Both the position numbers and the translations under genes were made by a program. From positions 186,001 through 250,000 of the forward strand of contig NZ_BBYR01000007.1 of assembly GCF_001293525.1 (NCBI RefSeq): a stretch of DNA of 64,000 bases. The letters run 5' to 3'. The DNA comes from Pseudideonella sakaiensis (GTDB lineage Bacteria; Pseudomonadota; Gammaproteobacteria; Burkholderiales; Burkholderiaceae_C). Positions 1 to 7,128 of this stretch are shown here, piece after piece. The notes beneath the pieces are model-generated. The model was not told where the DNA came from, did no database searches, and saw nothing but the letters and a program-made list of their open reading frames with translations. Each line of letters begins with the position of its first letter. Position 1 is the stretch's first letter.

Positions 1-484
1 CGACCGCGATGTCGGCCAGCGAGATGTGGATGCCGGTGCACCAGGGCTTGTCGGCCAGGCCGCGCGCCATCGCCTTGACCGCGGCGTCGATCTTGCCCAT
101 CTGGCGGTCGACCCACGCCGCGCTGCGCTCGCCCGCGGCGCGCCCGGGCCAGGTCTGCTCCAGGCGGGCCAGGATCGCGGCATCCAGCAGGCCGTCGGCC
201 AGCGCCTCCCAGGTGCGCACCTCGGCGCGCTCGCGGCCGCGCTCGGGGATCAGCTTGCCCACCGGCGACAGCGTGTCGACGTACTCGACGATCACGCGCG
301 AATCGAACAGCGCCTCGCCGCCTTCCATCACGAGGCAGGGCACCTTGCCCAGCGGGTTGGACTCGACGATCCGGTCGCTGGCCCACACGTCCTCGAGCTC
401 GAGCTGGAAGTCGAGCTTCTTCTCGGCCAGCACGATGCGCACCTTGCGCACGTAGGGGCTGGTCAATGAGCCAATCAGTTTCAT
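1..484 (-). CDS. Glutathione S-transferase family protein (partial, C-terminus beyond the left edge)
   Basis: I translated this frame directly from the minus strand. It begins MKLIGSLTSPYVRKVRIVL and keeps the thioredoxin-fold N-terminal GST domain: the SPYVRK segment at residues 9-14 carries the usual Ser/Tyr region, followed by the SNPLGKVPCLV substrate loop and the FDSRVIVEY glutathione gamma-glutamyl contact. About 161 residues are visible and the frame is still open at base 1, so perhaps 40 residues of the helical C-terminal domain are missing. It looks like the YibF/YfcF type of cytosolic GST rather than maleylacetoacetate isomerase, so it is probably not the missing isomerase of the homogentisate genes at 38-41 kb. 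On the minus strand a TAGAAT -10-like hexamer (520-515) overlaps the stop codon of the upstream deaminase gene, but no matching -35 is visible. Confidence 0.85.
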   Translation of the reverse strand, partial: MKLIGSLTSPYVRKVRIVLAEKKLDFQLELEDVWASDRIVESNPLGKVPCLVMEGGEALFDSRVIVEYVDTLSPVGKLIPERGRERAEVRTWEALADGLLDAAILARLEQTWPGRAAGERSAAWVDRQMGKIDAAVKAMARGLADKPWCTGIHISLADIAV

Positions 485-517
485 GGGGTTGCCCGGCATT
501 TCCAATTGATAAAGATT

Positions 518-1825
518 CTAGCGGCCGGCCTCCGGGGCACCGGCCCCGGGCTGTCTCGTCCAGTCGACAGCCGCGGGCCGGCCGGGCAGGTCCAGCACGG
601 CCTCCGCCGGGGCGCAGCGCGCGACCACGCGGCCGCGGCGCATCACCCACAGCCGCGTGGCCCGCAGGCGGATCGCCTCCACCGGGTCGCGCGCCTGCAG
701 CAGCACCAGGTCGGCCGCCTTGCCGACCTCGACGCCGTGGTGCTCCAGGCCGAGCACCCGGGCCGCGTTCGTCGTGACCGCGTCGAAGCAGGCCCGCATC
801 TGCGCCTGCGAGGTCATCTGCGCGACGTGCAGGCCCATCTGGGCGACTTCGAGCATGTCGCCGCTGCCGAGCGCGTACCACGGGTCCATCACGCAGTCGT
901 GGCCGAAGGCGACGTTGACGCCGGCGGCCATCAGCTCCGGCACCCGCGTCATGCCGCGCCGCCGCGGGTAGCCGTCGTGGCGGCCCTGCAGCGTGATGTT
1001 GATCAGCGGGTTGGCCACCGCGTGCAGCCCGGCCTCGGCCATCAGCGGCAGCAGCTTGGAGACGTAGTAGTCGTCCATGCCGTGCATCGAGGTCAGGTGC
1101 GAGCCGGTGACGCGGCCGTGCAGGCCCAGCCGGTGCGCCTGCGCCGCCAGCGTCTCGACGTGGCGCGACAGCGGGTCGTCGCTCTCGTCGCAGTGCATGT
1201 CCACGCGCAGGCCTCGCTCGGCGGCCAGCTCGCACAGCAGCCGCACCGATTCGGCGCCGTCGGCCATCGTGCGCTCGAAGTGCGGGATGCCGCCGACCAC
1301 GTCGACGCCGCGGTCCAGCGCGCGCCGCAGGTTGGCCAGCGCCGTCGGCGAGCGCAGCAGGCCGTCCTGCGGGAAGGCCACCAGCTGCAGGTCCAGCCAG
1401 GGCTTGACCGTCTCGCGCACCTGCAGCAGCGCCTCCACCGCGAGCAGCCGGTCGTCGCAGACGTCGACGTGGCTGCGGATCGCCAGCAGGCCGCGCGCGA
1501 CGGCCCAGTCGCAGTAGGCCAGCGCGCGCTCCACCAGCGCCTGCTGCGTCAGCGCCGGCTTCAGCTCGCCCCACAGCGCGATGCCCTCGAGCAGGGTGCC
1601 GCTGCGGTTCACGCGCGGCAGGCCGTAGCTGAGCGTGGAATCGAGGTGGAAGTGAGCGTCTACGAACGGCGCGCTCAGCAGCCAGCCCCGCGCGTCGATC
1701 AGCTCGGCGCCCTCGGTGGCGGCGAGGCCGGGGCCGATCTCGGCGATGCGGCCGTCGACGATGCGCAGGTCCTGGTCCCGGCGGCCGTCGACGAGGGTGG
1801 CATGGCGGATCAGCGTGGGGCGCAT
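518..1825 (-). CDS. codA: Cytosine deaminase-like amidohydrolase
   Basis: Metal-dependent amidohydrolase of the CodA type, expected to convert cytosine to uracil in pyrimidine salvage. The chain is 435 residues, close to the family length of about 430. Visible motifs in order: the metal-binding HFHLD at residues 58-62, SHVDVCD, the catalytic HCDESDD, SHLTSMHG, the HDGYPRRRG segment and the metal/substrate FGHDCVMDPWYALG stretch, all in the order found in E. coli CodA. An upstream in-frame start would add 28 residues, but ATG at 1825 gives the natural MRPTLIRHATLVDG beginning of the beta-sandwich. No cytosine permease is adjacent, so a related substrate such as another aminopyrimidine or creatinine-like ring cannot be excluded. 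It lies between topB and the GST gene, all on minus. Confidence 0.87.
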   Translation of the reverse strand: MRPTLIRHATLVDGRRDQDLRIVDGRIAEIGPGLAATEGAELIDARGWLLSAPFVDAHFHLDSTLSYGLPRVNRSGTLLEGIALWGELKPALTQQALVERALAYCDWAVARGLLAIRSHVDVCDDRLLAVEALLQVRETVKPWLDLQLVAFPQDGLLRSPTALANLRRALDRGVDVVGGIPHFERTMADGAESVRLLCELAAERGLRVDMHCDESDDPLSRHVETLAAQAHRLGLHGRVTGSHLTSMHGMDDYYVSKLLPLMAEAGLHAVANPLINITLQGRHDGYPRRRGMTRVPELMAAGVNVAFGHDCVMDPWYALGSGDMLEVAQMGLHVAQMTSQAQMRACFDAVTTNAARVLGLEHHGVEVGKAADLVLLQARDPVEAIRLRATRLWVMRRGRVVARCAPAEAVLDLPGRPAAVDWTRQPGAGAPEAGR

Positions 1826-1997
1826 GGCGGGCAGGCGGTGGTGGGCGATGGCAGACCGCACAGCAAGAAACATACGCCGTGCGGCCCGTGACGGACGGGC
1901 GGGCGACAACCCGGAATGGGGGGGCGGGCGGCCGCGCCGGCCCCACCAGCCCGCGCGCGGCAGGCGCGGGCCGCCGCAGCCGGCCCGGCCGGGGGGC

Positions 1998-4595
1998 TCA
2001 GCGGGCCGGGCTCTTGCGCGCGGCGCCCTTCTTCGCTGCCGGCCGCGCCGGCCGGGGCTCGAACTCGAAGCTGACCTTGCCCTCCTTGCCGTCGTAGGCG
2101 AGGAAGGCCTTGAACTTGCGCCGCGTCTTGTTGGAGACGAAGTTCTCCAGCAGGTCGGTCTTGCCGGTCTGCAGCAGCTTGCCCATCTGCTCGCGGGCCA
2201 CCGGCTGCTGCAGGATGATCTTGCCGCTCTTGAAGTCGCAGGTCGCGTGCGGGCCCACGCTCTTCTCGCAGACGTAGCTGCTGCCGTGCTCGTAGACCGC
2301 GCCGCGGCATTTCGGGCAGTGGCCGAGCGATTCCTGGCCGCTGAAGTCGACCTCCTCGCCGGCCTCGGCCGCCTTGGCCTCCTCGCCGAAGTCGAACTCC
2401 AGCTTCCAGTTGGCGATCTCCTCGTCGCGCACCAGCCGCAGCTCGGCGGTGAAGGGCCAGCCGGCCTTCGAGCGGAAGCCTTCCAGCGGCCCGATGCGGC
2501 GGTCGCGCAGGAACTGCTCCGCCTCGTGCAGCTCGAAGCTGCGCCCGCCGGGGATCTTGCTGATCGAGAAGCCGCAGCCGTCGCCGGCGCCGTCGGGGCC
2601 GGTGCACGCGAAGCGGCGGTAGTTCTCCTTCACGACGCCGCCGCAGTTCGGGCAGGGCGTGGCCAGCGTCGCGTAGTCGCCCGGGATGGTGTCGCGGTCG
2701 TACTCCTTGGCCTTGGCCACCACGCGCTCGGTCATCGCGGCGATCTCGGCCATGAAGGCCTCGCGGCTGAGCCGGCCCTTCTCCATCTCCGACAGCTGGT
2801 GCTCCCAGTTGCCGGTCAGCTCGGGCTTGGTCAGCTCCTCCACCTGCAGGCCGCGCAGCAGCGTCATCAGCTGGAAGGCCTTCGCGGTGGGGATCAGCTC
2901 GCGGCCCTCGCGCAGCATGTACTTCTCGAGGATCAGGCCCTCGATGATCTGCGCCCGCGTGGCCGGCGTGCCCAGGCCCTTCTCGGCCATGGCCTCGCGC
3001 AGCTCGTCGTCGTCGATCAGCTTGCCGGCGCCTTCCATCGCCGACAGCAGCGTGGCCTCGGTGTAGCGCGGCGGCGGCTTGGTGCGCAGCGCGTGCAGGT
3101 CCACCTGCTCGGCGAGCGGGCGCTCGTCGGGCCGAACCGCCACCAGGTTGGCATCGTCCTCCTGCACCTCGCGGCCGTAGACGGCCAGCCAGCCCGGCTT
3201 GACCATCACCTTGCCATGGGTCTGGAAGGCGTGCGGCTGGCCGTCGCTGCCCTGCACGGTGGAGATGCGGGTCGTGACCATGAACTCGGCCGGCGGGAAG
3301 AACACCGCGATGAAGCGCTTCACGACCATGTCGTAGAGCTTGGCCTCGATCTCGCTCAGGCTGCGCGGCGCCTGCAGCGTCGGGATGATCGCGAAGTGGT
3401 CGGAGATCTTCGCGTTGTCGAAGATGCGCTTGTTCGGCTTCACCCAGCCCTCGGCCACCGCCTTCGCGGCATGCGGCGCCAGCTCGCGCAGCGGGCCCGG
3501 CAGGTCCTCCTCGGCGATCATGCCGAGGGTCTGCTTCGCGACGCCGAGGTAATCCTCGGGCAGCGCGCGGCTGTCGGTCCGCGGGTAGGTCAGCACCTTG
3601 TGCTTCTCGTACAGCGCCTGGGCGATCGACAGCGTGGTCTTGGCCGAGAAGCCGAAGCGAGAGTTCGCCTCGCGCTGCAGCGTGGTGAGGTCGTACAGCG
3701 CCGGCGCGCTCTGCGTGCTCGGCTTGGCCTCCTCGGTGACGCGCGCCGGGCGGCCGCGCACCGCGTCGGCGATGGCCTGCGCGCGGGCCTCGTCCCACAG
3801 CCGGTCGGCGCGCTGCTCGGGGTCCTCGGGGTTGCGTTTCCAGGCCGGGTCGAACCACTTGCCCTCGTAAATGCCGGCGGCCGCGCCGAACTGGGCCTTC
3901 AGCTCCCAGTAGGGCCGCGAGACGTGGCGGCGGATCTTCTCCTCGCGCTCGACCACGATCGACAGCGTGGGTGTCTGCACCCGGCCCACGGTGGTCAGGA
4001 AGAAGCCGCCGTCGCGCGAGTTGAAGGCGGTCATCGCGCGCGTGCCGTTGATGCCGACCAGCCAGTCGGCCTCGCTGCGGCTGCGCGCGGCATCCGACAG
4101 GCCCAGCATCTCGCGGTCGCTGCGCAGCCGGGAGAAGCCGTCGCGGATCGCCTGCGGCGTCATGCTCTGCAGCCACAGCCGGCGGATCGGCTTGTCCAGC
4201 CCTTTCTTCGCGCCGACGCCGGCGAACTGCACGATCAGCCGGAAGATCAGCTCGCCCTCGCGGCCCGCGTCGCAGGCGTTGATCAGCTCGCTCACGTCCT
4301 TGCGCTTGACCAGCTTGACCACCGCGTTCAGCCGCGACTTGGCCTTGTCGATCGGTGCCAGGTCGAAGTGCGGCGGGATCACCGGCAGGTGGGCGAAGCT
4401 CCACTTGCCGCGCTTCACGTCGTACTCCTCCGGCGCCTTGATCTCGACCAGGTGGCCGACCGCGCTGGTCACGACGTGGGTGTCGTTCTCGAAGTGGTCC
4501 TCGTGCTTGTCGAACTTGCCCAACTGGGGCGTCAGCGCACGCACGATGTCCTGTGCGACGCTGGGCTTCTCCGCAATGATGAGGGTCTTGCTCAT
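1998..4595 (-). CDS. topB: DNA topoisomerase III (type IA)
   Basis: Type IA topoisomerase of 865 residues, acting in decatenation and in resolving recombination intermediates. The TOPRIM domain starts at MSKTLIIAEKPSVA and includes DAGREGE at residues 109-115. The catalytic tyrosine is Y337 in KVLTYPRTDSR. The C-terminal third carries Cys-rich zinc-ribbon-like segments (CPNCGG with a following C, and CPKCRG with a later Cys pair near HATCDF), and then a lysine-rich basic end. E. coli TopB is about 650 residues, so this is the longer form with C-terminal zinc elements that is common in betaproteobacteria. The gene is divergent from the SET-domain gene, with only 99 bases between the starts. 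Confidence 0.95.
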   Translation of the reverse strand: MSKTLIIAEKPSVAQDIVRALTPQLGKFDKHEDHFENDTHVVTSAVGHLVEIKAPEEYDVKRGKWSFAHLPVIPPHFDLAPIDKAKSRLNAVVKLVKRKDVSELINACDAGREGELIFRLIVQFAGVGAKKGLDKPIRRLWLQSMTPQAIRDGFSRLRSDREMLGLSDAARSRSEADWLVGINGTRAMTAFNSRDGGFFLTTVGRVQTPTLSIVVEREEKIRRHVSRPYWELKAQFGAAAGIYEGKWFDPAWKRNPEDPEQRADRLWDEARAQAIADAVRGRPARVTEEAKPSTQSAPALYDLTTLQREANSRFGFSAKTTLSIAQALYEKHKVLTYPRTDSRALPEDYLGVAKQTLGMIAEEDLPGPLRELAPHAAKAVAEGWVKPNKRIFDNAKISDHFAIIPTLQAPRSLSEIEAKLYDMVVKRFIAVFFPPAEFMVTTRISTVQGSDGQPHAFQTHGKVMVKPGWLAVYGREVQEDDANLVAVRPDERPLAEQVDLHALRTKPPPRYTEATLLSAMEGAGKLIDDDELREAMAEKGLGTPATRAQIIEGLILEKYMLREGRELIPTAKAFQLMTLLRGLQVEELTKPELTGNWEHQLSEMEKGRLSREAFMAEIAAMTERVVAKAKEYDRDTIPGDYATLATPCPNCGGVVKENYRRFACTGPDGAGDGCGFSISKIPGGRSFELHEAEQFLRDRRIGPLEGFRSKAGWPFTAELRLVRDEEIANWKLEFDFGEEAKAAEAGEEVDFSGQESLGHCPKCRGAVYEHGSSYVCEKSVGPHATCDFKSGKIILQQPVAREQMGKLLQTGKTDLLENFVSNKTRRKFKAFLAYDGKEGKVSFEFEPRPARPAAKKGAARKSPAR

Positions 4596-4614
4596 GGTCT
4601 CTTCTGGCTGGTCG

Positions 4615-4641
4615 CGCCGCCGCCCGCAGCGGGCGGCGGCG
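4615..4641. repeat. Perfect 13-bp inverted repeat in the topB/SET divergent promoter region
   Basis: The arms 4615-4627 (CGCCGCCGCCCGC) and 4629-4641 are exact reverse complements around a single central A. The palindrome lies between the start of topB (4595, minus) and the -10 box proposed for the SET gene (4646). It could be an operator shared by both genes, a cruciform, or simply a consequence of GGC/GCC composition. There is no T run on either side, so an intrinsic terminator is unlikely. Confidence 0.6.
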
Positions 4642-4645
4642 TCCC

Positions 4646-4651
4646 TACAAT
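4646..4651 (+). promoter_or_regulatory. Candidate -10 box of the SET-domain gene
   Basis: TACAAT matches TATAAT in five of six positions and lies 44 bases before the ATG at 4695, in an otherwise GC-rich divergent region. No good -35 hexamer lies 16-18 bases upstream because that space is the GC palindrome, so the promoter may be weak or need an activator. Confidence 0.45.
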
Positions 4652-4660
4652 CCGGGCTCT

Positions 4661-4683
4661 CGCGCGCGCACGCACGCGCGCGC
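4661..4683. repeat. 23-bp alternating pyrimidine-purine run (Z-DNA-prone)
   Basis: From 4661 to 4683 every step alternates pyrimidine and purine (CG and CA dinucleotides only). Such tracts favour left-handed Z-DNA under negative supercoiling. This one is in the presumed 5' leader of the SET gene and about 70 bases from the start of topB, itself a supercoiling-related gene. Confidence 0.6.
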
Positions 4684-4694
4684 CCACCAATTCA

Positions 4695-5222
4695 ATGTAC
4701 CCAAAGCGCACGATGAAACCAGCGGCAGCGAAGAAGTCGGCGGCCCCGAAAGGGGGGCGCCGGATCCAGATGCGGCGCAGCGCGGTGCATGGCAAGGGCG
4801 TGTTCGCGCTGGTCGACTTCGAGCCGGACGAGCGCATCATCGAGTATGTCGGCGAAGTCATCTCGTGGAAGGAGGCGCTGCGCCGCCACCCGCACGACCC
4901 AGACGACCCGAACCACACCTTCTATTTCCACATCGACGACGACCAGGTGATCGACGGCGCCGTCGGCGGCAACGTCGCGCGCTGGATCAACCACGGCTGC
5001 GATCCGAACTGCGACACCGAGGTGATCGATGGCCGCGTCTTCGTCAAGGCGCTGCGCCCGATCGCCGCCGGCGAGGAACTGAACTACGACTACCGGCTGG
5101 TGATCGACGAGCGCTACACGCCGTCGCTGAAGAAGCAGTTCGCCTGCCGCTGCGGCGCCGCCAGCTGCCGCGGCACGATGCTGGCCCCGAAGCGCGGCCG
5201 CGCGGGCGTGCCCCGTGGCTGA
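4695..5222 (+). CDS. SET-domain protein-lysine N-methyltransferase
   Basis: A 175-residue SET protein, expected to move a methyl group from S-adenosylmethionine to a lysine side chain of an unknown protein. The core follows the SET order: RRSAVHGKGVFALVDF (SET-N), YVGEVI, RWINHGCDPNC (the NHSCxPN cofactor motif), and GEELNYDY with the catalytic tyrosine. A post-SET zinc cluster CRCGAASCRG lies near residue 158. The first 20 residues are basic (AKKSAAPKGGRR) and may bind nucleic acid. ATG at 4695 is chosen; ATG at 4713 (MKPAAAKK) is a close alternative. The end overlaps the GTG of birA by 8 bases, so they are probably co-transcribed. Substrate unknown; ribosomal or DNA-binding proteins are reasonable guesses only. 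Confidence 0.88.
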   Translation: MYPKRTMKPAAAKKSAAPKGGRRIQMRRSAVHGKGVFALVDFEPDERIIEYVGEVISWKEALRRHPHDPDDPNHTFYFHIDDDQVIDGAVGGNVARWINHGCDPNCDTEVIDGRVFVKALRPIAAGEELNYDYRLVIDERYTPSLKKQFACRCGAASCRGTMLAPKRGRAGVPRG

Positions 5223-6147
5223 CACCCGGCTGCACTGGGGTGCGGAGGCGCTCTGGGAGGCGCTGGAGCCCTTGCTGCCCGGCCTGAGCGTCGAGGTGGT
5301 CGCCAGCCTGCCGTCGACCAACACCACGCTGATCGAGCGCGCGCGGGCGGACCATGCCGACGTGCTCGACACCGAGGCCGCCGGGGTGCGGCGCAGCGTC
5401 GAGAGCAGCGCCTTCGGCCGCCGCTCGGTGGACTGGCAGCCCTGCCTGCTGGTCGCCGAGGAGCAGACGGCCGGCCGCGGCCGCCTCGGCCGCAGCTGGC
5501 ATGCCGAGCCGCTGGCCTCGCTGAGCTTCTCGCTCGCGCTGCCGCTGGCGCCGCGCGACTGGTCGGGCCTGTCGCTGGCCGTCGGCCTGGCGATCGCCGA
5601 TGCGCTGGAGCCGCCGCAGCCCGGTGCCGCGCCGCGCCTGCTGCTGAAGTGGCCGAACGACCTGTGGCTGCGCGATGCGGCCGGCGCCGACGGCGCGCCG
5701 GGGCGCAAGCTGGGCGGCATCCTGATCGAGACCGTCGCCGCCGGCGCGCGCCGGCTGGTGGTGGTCGGCGTCGGCCTGAACGTGGCGGCGCCGCGCGGGC
5801 TGCGCGCCGCGGAGGCCAGCACCGGCGTCGCCGCGCTGCAGGAACTCGATCCGGCGGCCCGGCCGCCGCAGGTGCTGGCGCGGCTGGCGCGGCCGCTGGT
5901 CGAGGCGCTGCTGCGTTTCGAGCGCGAGGGCCTGGCGCCCTGCCTGGCCGGCTATGCCGCGCGCGACCTGCTGCGTGACCTGCCGGTGTCGACCACGCGC
6001 GCCGACGCGCCCGAGGGCACGGCCCGCGGCATCGCCGACGACGGCAGCCTGCGCCTGCAGACGCCGGCCGGCGAGCTGCGGCTGCACAGCGGCGAGGTCA
6101 GCGTGCGACCGCGGCGGCCGGCGCTGGCCGGGCGGGCGGCATGCTGA
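5215..6147 (+). CDS. birA: Biotin--[acetyl-CoA carboxylase] ligase without the repressor domain
   Basis: Biotin protein ligase of 310 residues that makes biotinyl-AMP and attaches biotin to carboxylase carrier proteins. The biotin/ATP loop is seen as TAGRGRLGRSW near residue 86, followed by LLLKWPNDLWL, GRKLGGILIE and VVGVGLNV, the last being standard BirA signatures. The N-terminal winged helix of E. coli BirA is absent, so it should be a group I enzyme that does not repress biotin genes. The start is GTG at 5215, inside the end of the SET gene, and its end overlaps the next gene by 7 bases. An insertion between the SLPSTN segment and the ATP loop (roughly residues 45-80) is longer than usual. 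Confidence 0.93.
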   Translation: MADTRLHWGAEALWEALEPLLPGLSVEVVASLPSTNTTLIERARADHADVLDTEAAGVRRSVESSAFGRRSVDWQPCLLVAEEQTAGRGRLGRSWHAEPLASLSFSLALPLAPRDWSGLSLAVGLAIADALEPPQPGAAPRLLLKWPNDLWLRDAAGADGAPGRKLGGILIETVAAGARRLVVVGVGLNVAAPRGLRAAEASTGVAALQELDPAARPPQVLARLARPLVEALLRFEREGLAPCLAGYAARDLLRDLPVSTTRADAPEGTARGIADDGSLRLQTPAGELRLHSGEVSVRPRRPALAGRAAC

Positions 6148-7097
6148 GGGCCCTCGTCGCGGCGCTGCTGGTCGCCAACCTCGTCTTCTTCGCCTGGACC
6201 CAGGGCTGGCTCGATGCGGTGACCGGTGTGCCGGCGCGCGGCGAGCGCGAGCCCGAGCGGCTCGCGCGCCAGCAGAACCCGGAGCGCATCCAGCTGCTGG
6301 CGCGCGGGCCCGGGGCGGCCTCGGCCCCCTTCGTCGTGCCGGCGCCGTCGGCGGCGGCCTCGGCCGGCGCGGCGGATGTCGCCGCGGCCGCGTCGGCCGC
6401 CGCCTCCGGCGCCGCGACCGCGGCGGCTGCGGGGGCCTCGTCGGCCGTCGCCGGCGCTTCCGCGCCGAGCCGGCCCGCGGGGGCGGCCGCCCCGGTCACG
6501 GCGGCCGCCTCGGCCGGGGCGCGCCCGGCACCGGCCGCTTCGGCGGCGCCGGCCCCCGGCACCGCGCCGACCGTCGCTGCGGCCACGGCGCCGAGCGCGC
6601 CGTCCGCCACCGCCGCCAGCAGCGCCGCCGCGGCGCCCGCCTGCCTGGAGGCCGGCCCCTATGCCGCCACCGAGCTCGCGTCGGCCGAGGCGCTGCTGAA
6701 GCAGCGCCTGGCCGCCGGCGTGCGCTGGACGACGCGCCAGGTCGCCGGCAGCAGCTGGATGATCTACATGGGCCCCTACCCCGACACCGAGTGGCTGGAG
6801 CGCAAGAAGGCCGAACTCGGGCGCATCCGCGGCGGCATCGCCTACGAGGACGTGCAGTCGCCGCCCGAGCTCGCGCGCGGGCTCTCGCTCGGCCGCTTCC
6901 CGACCCAGGCGGCGGCGAATGCCACGCTGGCGCAGTACCGCCTGCGCGGCATCCGCACCGCGCGGGTGGTCTCCGCCGGCCCGGGCCCGGCGCAGTCCTT
7001 CCTGCGCGTGCCTGCCGCCGATGCCGTGACCCAGTCGCAGCTGGCCGCGCTGCGGCCTGCGGGCCGCACTTTCACGCGCTGTCCCGCGGGCGGCTGA
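6141..7097 (+). CDS. SPOR-domain membrane protein with Ala-rich linker
   Basis: 318 residues. An N-terminal transmembrane anchor (MLRALVAALLVANLVFFAWT) is followed by a charged stretch, then a low-complexity Ala/Pro/Ser linker over roughly residues 55-170, and two SPOR-like repeats: one around GPYAATELASAEALLKQR to WMIYMGPYP, and a second around LSLGRFPTQAAANATLAQYR. SPOR domains bind denuded glycan strands at the division septum, so a role in cell division or envelope sensing is expected. The start overlaps birA by 7 bases, indicating one transcript. In many Burkholderiales coaX (type III pantothenate kinase) sits between birA and such a SPOR gene; here it is missing. Confidence 0.8.
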   Translation: MLRALVAALLVANLVFFAWTQGWLDAVTGVPARGEREPERLARQQNPERIQLLARGPGAASAPFVVPAPSAAASAGAADVAAAASAAASGAATAAAAGASSAVAGASAPSRPAGAAAPVTAAASAGARPAPAASAAPAPGTAPTVAAATAPSAPSATAASSAAAAPACLEAGPYAATELASAEALLKQRLAAGVRWTTRQVAGSSWMIYMGPYPDTEWLERKKAELGRIRGGIAYEDVQSPPELARGLSLGRFPTQAAANATLAQYRLRGIRTARVVSAGPGPAQSFLRVPAADAVTQSQLAALRPAGRTFTRCPAGG

Positions 7098-7128
7098 CCC
7101 CGCCCGCGCGGTGCCGCCCGAGGGCGTC

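Noticed and set aside
1-484. Maleylacetoacetate isomerase completing the homogentisate pathway
   Set aside because: The GST at the left edge looks like the YibF/YfcF type, lacks the isomerase signature near its start and is 38 kb from hmgA.
1716-4694. A very long open frame on plus, antisense to the deaminase and topB genes and in frame with the SET gene
   Set aside because: It lies opposite two clear genes and its translation is Leu/Arg/His/Val-rich without family motifs. Long antisense frames are a consequence of the high third-position GC. Only the part from 4695 is coding.
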